Part shown: one piece after another, positions 6,860-12,985 of the stretch | Numbering within the stretch: the first letter of the stretch is position 1 | How the letters are laid out: each line of letters opens with the position of its first letter | Source: CAYQJC01 sp964417825 | GTDB lineage: Bacteria > Patescibacteriota > Minisyncoccia > Minisyncoccales > CG1-02-41-26 | Reading direction: 5' to 3' | Assembly: GCA_964417825.1 (NCBI GenBank) | Contig: CAYQJC010000018.1 | Coordinates: 1 to 12,985 of the forward strand | DNA: 12,985 nucleotides | Program-made: the position numbers and the translations under genes | The notes under the pieces: generated by a model | Told to the model about the DNA's origin: nothing | Databases searched by the model: none | What the model saw: only the letters and a program-made list of their open reading frames with translations

Positions 6860-9556
6860 TTATTTGGCTAAAACTTCCTCTTTCTCCTTTTTCTTTTCTC
6901 TTAATTTTTGAGGAGTTTGAAAAATCACATTTCCTTTTTGGAAATCGACTAAAACCCGGTCCCCTTCTCTAATTTCTGAAGTAATAATCTTTAAAGATAG
7001 AGGATCAAGAATTAATTTTTGAATCACTCTCTTCAGTGGTCGGGCTCCCAAGTTTGGGTCAAATCCTTTTCTTGCCAGAGCTTCTTTTATTGCTTTAGAA
7101 AACCTAACTTTTATATTTTTCATTCCTTTCAGACGATCAGCAACTTTCTTTAATTCTAAATCAACAATTTTTCTTATTTCTTTTTTACCAAGATAGTTAA
7201 AAATAACAATCTCATCAATTCGGTTTAAAAATTCGGGCCGAAAGGTTTCTTTTAAAACTTCCAATACTTTCTTTTTAAGATTTTCTTTTCTGGGTACTTC
7301 TTTCTTAGCTTCAAAACCTACTGGTTGCATTTGAGCTATATATTCTGACCCGATATTTGAGGTCATAATTATAATAGCGTTTTTAAAAGAAACCATTCTA
7401 CCCTTGGCATCAGTTAATCTACCATCTTCGAAAATTTGTAATAAAATATTAAAAACTTCGGGATGAGCTTTTTCAATCTCATCAAGTAAAATTACAGCAT
7501 AAGGGCGTCTTCGAATTTTTTCTGTCAACTGACCTCCTTCTTCATAACCAACATAACCAGGAGGAGAACCTATAATTTTGGAAACACTATGTTTCTCCAT
7601 ATACTCTGACATATCTAATCTCACTAAGGCTTTTTCAGTATTGAATAAAAACTCAGCTAAAGCCCTAGCGGTTTCGGTCTTTCCCACTCCGGTAGGCCCC
7701 AAAAAGAGAAATACTCCCATTGGTCTTGATTCTTCTGAAATGCCAGCTCTTCCTCTCCGAATGGCGTTTGCCACTGCTCGGATCGCCTCTTCTTGTCCGA
7801 TTACTCTTTTTTGTAAAATTTCTTCGATTTTTTCTAATTTCTTTGCTTCATCTTCCATTAACCTAGTTACAGGAATTCCAGTCCAACGACTAACAACTTT
7901 CGCTACATCTTCTTCGGTAACTTCCTGTTTTAAGAGGTGGTTTTTTTTCTGAAGCTGTCGCAATCTCTTTTCAGCAAGATTTAAAGCTTTCCTCAGTTCT
8001 GGAATTTTACCATATTTTAATTCAGCTACTTTCTGTAAGTCAGCTTCTCTTTGAGCGATTTCAATCTGAAGAGAGACATTCTCAATTTCTTTTTTCAAAT
8101 TCTTAATATCGGAAATTATCTTTTTCTCAGCATTCCATCTTGCCTGTAAAGCATTGGCTTTCTCTTTTAGATCAGCTAAAGTTCTTTCAACCACTCTTAA
8201 CCTTTTCTCTACCCCTTTTTCTTTCCTCAATGCTTGCTTCTCAATTTCTAATTTTGTAATTTCTTCTTTTAATTCTTCAAGTTGAGCAGGCTCTGACTCA
8301 ATCTCCAATCTCAAAGCAGAAGCTGCTTCATCCATTAAATCAACCGCTTTATCAGGCAAGAATCGGTCAGTGATATAGCGATTACTAAGTTCAGCAGCTG
8401 CTCTCAGAGCTGAATCTTTAATTTTAACACCGTGATGGAGTTCATATTTCTCTTTTAGCCCTCGCAAAATTGCAATTGTATCTTCGACCGAAGGTTCTTG
8501 CACATACACTGGTTGGAATCGTCTTTCTAAAGCTGGGTCTTTCTCAATGTATTTTTGATATTCCTTCAAGGTAGTAGCTCCAATTGCCCTCAATTCTCCT
8601 CGAGCTAAGGCCGGTTTTAATAGATTCGAAGCATCAATTGCTCCTTCAGCCGCTCCCGCTCCAACTAAAGTGTGAAGCTCATCAATGAATAAAATATAGC
8701 GGTCTCGGGCTCGGCGAACTTCTCTCAGAAGGGCTTTAATTCTAGCTTCAAATTCTCCTCGATACTTAGTGCCAGCCACCAAAGCTCCTAAATCCAAAGC
8801 AATAATTTCTTTATCTTTCAAACTTTCTGGCACCTCACGCTGGGCTATTCTTTTTGCCAAACCCTCCACAATAGCAGTTTTTCCTACTCCAGCTTCTCCA
8901 ATCAACACGGGATTGTTTTTTGTTCGCCGGCATAAAATCTGCATCAACCTTCTAATCTCTGCCTCCCTGCCAATCACCGGGTCTAACTTACCTTCCCGGG
9001 CTAAGGCAGTTAAATTTCTGGCATATTTTTTAATCACCTCATATTTTGATTCCGGGTTGGGGTCTAAAATTTTCTCCTCACCTCGAATCTCCCTTAATTT
9101 CTTTAAAACAATCTCACGGTCTAAAGGAACTTGAAGGCCCGAGGGAAGATATCGCACACTTTTCAAAATCTCTTGAGCTCTACTCCTAACTTCGATAAGA
9201 GCTAAAAATAGGTGCTCTACTGAAATAAATTCATCACCCATTCTCATCGCCTCTTCCTTGGCTCGTTCTAGAACCCGAGCCAAATCTTGAGTCAGATATA
9301 GTTGACCTATTCCAGGTGACTTTCCTAAAAATGGAATTTCACTAATTGCTTGGTCGGTTCTTCTCTTCAAATCTTCGATATCCACTCCACAATTTCTGAG
9401 CAACGTCAAAACAATGCTCTCTTCTTGGCCCAATAAAGCGTATAAGAGATGGAGAGCGTCAATCTGTTGTTGGCCTCTCTCTCTGGCAACATTTTGGGCC
9501 TGGAGCATTGCCTCTTGGGATTTGTGGGTAAAATCACCTCCTTGAATAAATGGCAT
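6860..9556 (-). CDS. clpB: ATP-dependent disaggregase ClpB (Hsp100)
   Basis: 898 residues, a complete class I Hsp100. An N-terminal Clp_N double repeat spans about 8-150. The first AAA+ module has Walker A 'GEAGVGKT' (220-227), Walker B ending in Asp292-Glu293 and pore-loop 'KYRGEFE'. A long coiled-coil middle domain covers about 409-530; this distinguishes ClpB from ClpA and ClpC. The second AAA+ module has Walker A 'GPTGVGKT' (620-627), Walker B with Asp692-Glu693 and pore-loop 'GYVGY' (667-671), and the C-terminal small domain contains 'GARPLKR'. The ClpP-binding loop of ClpC is not seen. The protein extracts and unfolds polypeptides from aggregates in the cytoplasm, normally with DnaK. 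It is slightly longer than the E. coli protein (857 residues), partly from a charged C-terminal tail. A promoter overlaps the end of htrA and no CIRCE operator is visible. The start context has no good Shine-Dalgarno, but Clp_N begins at once after this ATG, which supports it. Confidence 0.97.
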   Translation of the reverse strand: MPFIQGGDFTHKSQEAMLQAQNVARERGQQQIDALHLLYALLGQEESIVLTLLRNCGVDIEDLKRRTDQAISEIPFLGKSPGIGQLYLTQDLARVLERAKEEAMRMGDEFISVEHLFLALIEVRSRAQEILKSVRYLPSGLQVPLDREIVLKKLREIRGEEKILDPNPESKYEVIKKYARNLTALAREGKLDPVIGREAEIRRLMQILCRRTKNNPVLIGEAGVGKTAIVEGLAKRIAQREVPESLKDKEIIALDLGALVAGTKYRGEFEARIKALLREVRRARDRYILFIDELHTLVGAGAAEGAIDASNLLKPALARGELRAIGATTLKEYQKYIEKDPALERRFQPVYVQEPSVEDTIAILRGLKEKYELHHGVKIKDSALRAAAELSNRYITDRFLPDKAVDLMDEAASALRLEIESEPAQLEELKEEITKLEIEKQALRKEKGVEKRLRVVERTLADLKEKANALQARWNAEKKIISDIKNLKKEIENVSLQIEIAQREADLQKVAELKYGKIPELRKALNLAEKRLRQLQKKNHLLKQEVTEEDVAKVVSRWTGIPVTRLMEDEAKKLEKIEEILQKRVIGQEEAIRAVANAIRRGRAGISEESRPMGVFLFLGPTGVGKTETARALAEFLFNTEKALVRLDMSEYMEKHSVSKIIGSPPGYVGYEEGGQLTEKIRRRPYAVILLDEIEKAHPEVFNILLQIFEDGRLTDAKGRMVSFKNAIIIMTSNIGSEYIAQMQPVGFEAKKEVPRKENLKKKVLEVLKETFRPEFLNRIDEIVIFNYLGKKEIRKIVDLELKKVADRLKGMKNIKVRFSKAIKEALARKGFDPNLGARPLKRVIQKLILDPLSLKIITSEIREGDRVLVDFQKGNVIFQTPQKLREKKKEKEEVLAK

Positions 9557-9582
9557 AGTGGTATTATTAAACCTATATTTTT

Positions 9583-9611
9583 ATTTTAATTAAATTTAAA
9601 TGAAATGTCAA
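9583..9611 (-). promoter_or_regulatory. Sigma70-type promoter for clpB
   Basis: Read on the - strand: TTGACA (9611-9606), a 17-base spacer, TAAAAT (9588-9583). The -35 begins one base after the htrA stop codon. The expected start near 9576 gives a leader of about 20 bases to the clpB ATG. No heat-shock operator of the CIRCE type (TTAGCACTC inverted repeat) is present. Confidence 0.75.
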
Positions 9612-9612
9612 T

Positions 9613-10932
9613 TTAGCTGGTTTTTTCGCCTAAAGTAGCTTCAAGGATAAGAGTTTTATCTCCTCTTAAAACTTTTAGCACTATTTTATCACCGGGGCTG
9701 TGACTACGGATAATTTTGGCTAAAGAATTTCTTAAAGTAACTTTTTTCCCATCAACTTCTAAGATTATATCCCCTTCTCTGAGCCCCGCCTTATCAGCCC
9801 CTGAACCAGGGACAATGGCAGGCTCTTGAGGAGTTTCTCCTCCCACTATCAAAGCTCCGTAATCAACTGGTAAATCTTTCTCCTCTTGCAATTCTTTAGT
9901 TATTAAAACATATCTTATTCCCAAAAAAGGATAAACAATTTTCCCGGTCGCTTTAACCTGTTCGATTGCTTTCTTAGCGTGATTAATTGGGATAGCAAAA
10001 CCAATATTTTGAGCTGCTTGAGCCATAGCTACATTCACTCCAATAACCTCACCTTTCAGATTTAAAAGTGGCCCTCCTGAATTTCCTTTGTTAATGGCAG
10101 CGTCAGTTTGGATAACATCTTCTAAGGTTTCAATTATCCCTCCTCCCGAAGCCGTAATCGTTCTTCCTAAACCTGAAATTACTCCCACTGAAACGGTATT
10201 CCGAAATTCTCCCAAGGCATTACCAATGGCAATAACTGTCTGACCGATTTGAAGGGTATCAGAATCACCAAGCCGAACCACAGTAAATGGAGTTTCTTGA
10301 AAATCACCTTCTTGGGTAATCACTTTATCTCTCTCAATTTTCAAAATAGCTAAATCTTGGAAAGGATCACGAGCCAAAACTTGAGCTGGGTATTTTCTAC
10401 CATCGTTAGTAATCACTGTATAATCGGCTTGAGTATCTTCAACTACATGTTTGTTAGTGAGAATCATTCCATCCTCAGAAATAATAAATCCTGTCCCTCC
10501 ACCAATTTTTTGCTTTTGGGTGCCTTTTTGGCGATACTGAGGAATCTTGAATTCAAACGGAACCTCCGGACCAAAAAATTCCTCAAAGGGATTTTCATAG
10601 TATTGCTCATAAACTGGGAATTCTTTAGTGATAATAATACTCACCACTGCTGGAGAGACCTTCTTTACTGCTTCAATAACTGCTTTCTCTTGAGTAGTTT
10701 GGGGAATATATTGAGGAGGTTGTGGCTCTTTTTCTGGCGAAGGCTGAACAACCTCTTTGGGGGGAAGTTCTATCTCAGGAAAAATCTTAAAATAATTATT
10801 AATTTTAATCAGCCCATATTTCAATCCTTGCCAAATATCTTGGCCGTAAATACCTCCAGTCACTCCTCCTAAACAAAAGATAATCAAACAGAGGATCAAT
10901 ATTGTTTTTATTGTTTTCTCTTTAAGCTGCAT
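9613..10932 (-). CDS. htrA: HtrA/DegP-family serine protease with one PDZ domain, membrane anchored
   Basis: 439 residues. An N-terminal hydrophobic helix (about 9-30) is a membrane anchor, followed by a Pro-rich linker (56-78). The trypsin-like domain spans about 80-325 with an intact triad: His162 in 'TNKHVV', Asp193 in 'QDLAILKI' and Ser285 in 'GNSGGP'. The insert at 105-140, rich in Phe, Tyr, Glu and Pro, sits where HtrA proteins carry the regulatory LA loop. A single PDZ domain occupies about 335-435, including 'GADKAGLREGDIILEVDG'. It degrades or refolds damaged envelope proteins on the outer face of the membrane. It lies 15 bases after the glycosyltransferase stop with no clear Shine-Dalgarno, so it is likely cotranscribed from upstream. 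It forms a quality-control block with clpB and the degenerate paralogue downstream. Confidence 0.96.
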   Translation of the reverse strand: MQLKEKTIKTILILCLIIFCLGGVTGGIYGQDIWQGLKYGLIKINNYFKIFPEIELPPKEVVQPSPEKEPQPPQYIPQTTQEKAVIEAVKKVSPAVVSIIITKEFPVYEQYYENPFEEFFGPEVPFEFKIPQYRQKGTQKQKIGGGTGFIISEDGMILTNKHVVEDTQADYTVITNDGRKYPAQVLARDPFQDLAILKIERDKVITQEGDFQETPFTVVRLGDSDTLQIGQTVIAIGNALGEFRNTVSVGVISGLGRTITASGGGIIETLEDVIQTDAAINKGNSGGPLLNLKGEVIGVNVAMAQAAQNIGFAIPINHAKKAIEQVKATGKIVYPFLGIRYVLITKELQEEKDLPVDYGALIVGGETPQEPAIVPGSGADKAGLREGDIILEVDGKKVTLRNSLAKIIRSHSPGDKIVLKVLRGDKTLILEATLGEKTS

Positions 10933-10947
10933 ATCTAAATTAAGAAA

Positions 10948-11655
10948 TTAATCTTCCTCTTTGTAATGATTAAACTTATATTGAAAAAGTTCTTTTCTGA
11001 TAGGACCTTTGAATTTCATATAGAGTTCAGCGAAAGAATATTTAAGTCCAGTTCTCACCCAACCTTCTTTTTTAATCCTTCTCAGAGAAACAAAAAGTTT
11101 TGTTCCTCTTATTACTCCAAATTTTCCTAATTTTGAGGCCTGCTGGACATAGTGATGATCCTCAGCTATTTTTATCTTCTCATCAAATCCCCCTATCTTC
11201 TGATGAAGCCATTTCTTCACTAAAATCCCCATCGCTCCGTGGGCCCATTTGTCTTGGAGAATTCTTAAAGGATAATTGTAGAAAAAATTAAATATAACTT
11301 TTGCTCCCTTCTTCTTCGATAAAGGAATTAAAGAAAAAGTGGCAATGTCTAAATCTCTCCCCTTAAACTCTTTCAGAGTTTTTTCTAAAAAATCTTTGGG
11401 GAGAACTACATCTGCGTCTAAAAATAGAATTAAATCTCCTTTAGCCTGTCTTGCTCCTTGATTTCTCCCTTTGGCTGGCAATCCTCCCTCAACAATTTTA
11501 CAGCCAAAAGCATTAGCAATTTCTCGAGTTTCATCAGTTGAGCCAGCATCAGCAACAATAACTTCGAAATTTCGAAAACTTTGCCTCCGTAAACACTCAA
11601 GAAGCCGAGGCAAATAGTCTTCTTCATTTAAGGTTGGGATAACAATTGAAAGCAT
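10948..11655 (-). CDS. Family 2 glycosyltransferase (GT-A fold)
   Basis: 235 residues. The N-terminal 'SIVIPTLNEE' (3-12) and 'VADAGSTDET' (34-43) motifs are the nucleotide-sugar binding start of GT2 enzymes. 'LDADVV' holds the metal-binding DxD-type motif (Asp80, Asp82). 'AEDHHYVQQ' (Glu165-Asp166) matches the acidic catalytic base motif. There is no long hydrophobic C-terminal segment, so it is probably cytoplasmic or peripheral. The length is that of a minimal single-domain GT2. The sugar donor and acceptor cannot be read from the sequence; a role in surface polysaccharide or lipid glycosylation is the usual assumption. It begins 19 bases after comEC and has its own promoter inside the comEC 3' end, which leaves a leader of only a few bases and no Shine-Dalgarno. 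Confidence 0.93.
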   Translation of the reverse strand: MLSIVIPTLNEEDYLPRLLECLRRQSFRNFEVIVADAGSTDETREIANAFGCKIVEGGLPAKGRNQGARQAKGDLILFLDADVVLPKDFLEKTLKEFKGRDLDIATFSLIPLSKKKGAKVIFNFFYNYPLRILQDKWAHGAMGILVKKWLHQKIGGFDEKIKIAEDHHYVQQASKLGKFGVIRGTKLFVSLRRIKKEGWVRTGLKYSFAELYMKFKGPIRKELFQYKFNHYKEED

Positions 11656-11666
11656 AAGTATAAAAT

Positions 11667-11695
11667 ATTATAACTCAGTAATTTAATAATTTCAA
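11667..11695 (-). promoter_or_regulatory. Sigma70-type promoter for the glycosyltransferase, near-leaderless
   Basis: Read on the - strand: TTGAAA (11695-11690), 17 bases, perfect TATAAT (11672-11667). It overlaps the last codons of comEC. The expected start at about 11660 is only about five bases from the ATG at 11655, so little or no leader is made. The glycosyltransferase can thus be expressed independently of comEC. Confidence 0.68.
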
Positions 11696-12850
11696 TTTTT
11701 CTTTTTTCTTTAAATGCCAAAGGAAATAACCAAAGCTAAAATAACAAATTGGCAGCCAAAACCAAGGAATTCGAAAGGTCATTGAGGCCCAAGAAATTTG
11801 AGAAAAGAAGTTAATTATTGAAGTTAAATAGCTAAGTAATAACCAAACTGGTAGAGATAAAATCCAACCAATTGGTTCCCAGATTGCTCCTAAAAGAAGA
11901 AAGCAAAAGCCCAATCCCATAAGGCAAGGTAAGAAAGGAATAATTAAGATATTTGTTAAGGGAGTAACCAAAGAGAGGTAACCAAAGTTATAAATTAAAA
12001 CAGGTAAAGTGGAAGTCAAAGCTCCAAAAGTCATTCCTAAAAGGGAAGAAAGGTTGAGGTCTTTAAGAATTTTGATTTTTTGAAGCAGGTTAGCAAAGAA
12101 AGGGGTCAGATAAATTATCCCCAAAGTAGCCAAGAAAGAAAGTTGGAAACCAACACTCTGTCTTAAAAGTAAGGGGCTGAAAAGTAGCATTATGGCAGCA
12201 GCCAAAACTAAAGTGTTAAAAGCTGCTTTTTGTCTACCAATTTTCTGGCAAAACAAAAAAGCTGAACCCATAATTCCTGCCCGAATAGCTGAGGGTTGAA
12301 AACCGATCAATAAAATGTAACCCCATAAAACCCCTAAAGCAAAATAAAATGCCTGTCCTCGATAAAGCCCCAAAAATATTCCTAACCAAAGAAGAATTTG
12401 CGATAAAATTACAATGTGCATCCCAGAAATCGCTGTGATGTGGCGGACTCCTGCAATATTTAACTTCTCTTTCCATTCTTGAGCAATTTTTTCTTTATCA
12501 CCTATTAAGATAGCTGCTAAAATTGAAGATTGAGGAGGAGAGAAATTTTGATAAATAACTTCCCTAAATTTTTGTTTAAGCGCTGAGAAATATCCTTCCC
12601 CTTTAAGAACTGACAGAGACCCGGTCTCTGATACTTTCGAAATTTCTGTTCTTAAAATACCAAGGCCTAAAATTATTAAACAAATTGCGAAAATAACAAT
12701 CGCTTTTTGCTTGAAAAAAATCAAGCTATAAAAAACTCCTAAGATAAAAAGTTCATAAATTATGAGCTTGGGAACATTAAAAAAAGAAGAAAGAAAAACC
12801 CCTCCAATAAAAGAGAGTAGAAAATATAAAAAAATTTTTGAGGGTGTCAT
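11675..12850 (-). CDS. comEC: ComEC/Rec2 competence membrane core, short form without MBL domain
   Basis: 391 residues, about half the length of typical ComEC proteins (about 700-800). Two or three N-terminal transmembrane helices (about 6-66) lead into the Competence domain. Hallmarks are 'GVRHITAISGMHI' (134-146), 'SAIRAGIMG' (187-195) and 'GFQLSFLATLGI' (234-245), followed by further helices to about 380. In the family this domain forms the channel that passes single-stranded DNA across the inner membrane. Two usual parts are missing. Only about 30 residues separate the early helices from the Competence domain, too few for the N-terminal OB-fold (DUF4131). The protein also stops after the last helix, with no C-terminal metallo-beta-lactamase-like nuclease domain. 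The stop is followed directly by the next gene, and I see no frame encoding the missing part. The start is an ATG with no Shine-Dalgarno, seven bases after a promoter -10. It may be a reduced functional form, or half of a split pair encoded elsewhere. Confidence 0.92.
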   Translation of the reverse strand: MTPSKIFLYFLLSFIGGVFLSSFFNVPKLIIYELFILGVFYSLIFFKQKAIVIFAICLIILGLGILRTEISKVSETGSLSVLKGEGYFSALKQKFREVIYQNFSPPQSSILAAILIGDKEKIAQEWKEKLNIAGVRHITAISGMHIVILSQILLWLGIFLGLYRGQAFYFALGVLWGYILLIGFQPSAIRAGIMGSAFLFCQKIGRQKAAFNTLVLAAAIMLLFSPLLLRQSVGFQLSFLATLGIIYLTPFFANLLQKIKILKDLNLSSLLGMTFGALTSTLPVLIYNFGYLSLVTPLTNILIIPFLPCLMGLGFCFLLLGAIWEPIGWILSLPVWLLLSYLTSIINFFSQISWASMTFRIPWFWLPICYFSFGYFLWHLKKKEKLKLLNY

Positions 12851-12857
12851 TTTTTAT

Positions 12858-12885
12858 ATTTTAGCCAATTCTCCAAAACTGGCAA
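12858..12885 (-). promoter_or_regulatory. Sigma70-type promoter for comEC, predicted leaderless
   Basis: Read on the - strand: TTGCCA (12885-12880, 5 of 6 consensus), 16 bases, TAAAAT (12863-12858, 5 of 6). Seven bases then reach the ATG at 12850, so transcription should begin at or next to the start codon. The -35 overlaps the T-run of the preceding terminator. Confidence 0.6.
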
Positions 12886-12914
12886 AAAATAAAAGGGTGG
12901 CTAAGCTACCCTTT
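12884..12914 (-). terminator. Intrinsic terminator of a - strand gene beyond the right edge
   Basis: On the - strand, AAAGGGTAGC pairs with GCCACCCTTT (12914-12905 with 12901-12892, one G-T mismatch that is a wobble on one strand) around a three-base loop, followed by TTTTATTTTTT. It should end a transcript entering from the right and insulate comEC. The remaining 71 bases to the edge (12915-12985) contain no gene I can support. Confidence 0.72.
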
Positions 12915-12985
12915 AAAAAAGAAAAGTTTTTTGTCAATAAGGAAAAGAGTAATAAGATTTTTGAGGTTTAGCAAAAAATTTTATT

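Noticed and set aside
7578..9134. Two + strand open frames of 124 and 121 codons
   Set aside because: Both are antisense to clpB, whose motifs are unmistakable in the opposite frame; no expression signals.
9557..9612. CIRCE or other heat-shock operator before clpB
   Set aside because: No TTAGCACTC/GAGTGCTAA inverted repeat is present; only an ordinary sigma70-type promoter is seen.
10357..10872. 171-codon open frame on the + strand
   Set aside because: It lies wholly antisense to htrA, has no ribosome binding site or promoter, and its translation shows no coherent domain; it mirrors the htrA codon pattern.
672..12850. UGA read as glycine (Absconditabacteria/Gracilibacteria code)
   Set aside because: TGA ends the mosaic gene and comEC, and no gene contains an in-frame TGA, so the standard bacterial code fits.
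12762..12971. 69-codon + strand frame over the right-end terminator
   Set aside because: It overlaps the comEC 5' end, its promoter and a terminator hairpin, and is a lysine-rich AT-composition artefact.
12915..12985. TTGACA on the - strand near 12937 as a promoter
   Set aside because: No acceptable -10 lies 16-18 bases downstream, and the next element is a terminator hairpin.
1..12985. CRISPR array, insertion sequence, tRNA or rRNA
   Set aside because: No regularly spaced direct repeats, transposase, terminal inverted repeats, cloverleaf or conserved rRNA segments were seen on either strand.

Overview
This AT-rich bacterial window most resembles the Candidate Phyla Radiation (Patescibacteria, probably a Parcubacteria-like lineage). 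The assignment is an inference from style, not from a marker gene. It rests on compact gene packing, short proteins of unknown family, a very large Ser/Thr-rich secreted protein built from lamin-tail, fibronectin III and DUF1566 modules, and a ComEC reduced to its membrane core. TGA is a stop here: it ends two genes and no gene reads through it, so the UGA-glycine code of Absconditabacteria/Gracilibacteria does not apply.

Left part (1-5117, + strand). A membrane-anchored protein, cut by the window edge, is followed one base later by a 1481-residue exported mosaic. The mosaic has a signal peptide, a long unassigned N-terminal region, a Glu-rich spacer, a ComEA-like helix-hairpin-helix DNA-binding module, two lamin-tail domains, two fibronectin III-like domains and two DUF1566 domains. 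The pair looks like a cell-surface operon.

Middle (5118-6116). An unusual terminator-like RNA element, whose hairpin loop is exactly complementary to the base of its own outer stem, ends this operon. A near-consensus promoter and strong ribosome binding site then drive a lone multi-pass membrane protein of unknown function. A perfect 16-bp bidirectional hairpin separates it from the convergent genes.

Right part (6117-12850, all - strand). In transcription order: a truncated comEC (DNA-uptake channel core), a family 2 glycosyltransferase, an active membrane-anchored HtrA serine protease with PDZ domain, the ClpB disaggregase, and a small membrane-anchored HtrA-fold protein in which all three catalytic residues are replaced. 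Promoter-like sequences precede comEC, the glycosyltransferase and clpB. No internal terminator is visible, so read-through to the shared hairpin at about 6085 is plausible. Two of the promoters leave almost no 5' leader.

How the parts may fit: the left operon and comEC both point to extracellular DNA handling and the cell surface, while htrA-clpB-pseudo-htrA is an envelope and cytoplasmic protein quality-control block. The most unusual items are the HhH/lamin-tail secreted mosaic, the catalytically dead HtrA paralogue beside clpB and an intact htrA, and the structured RNA element at 5224-5305. No rRNA, tRNA, CRISPR array or insertion sequence was seen.
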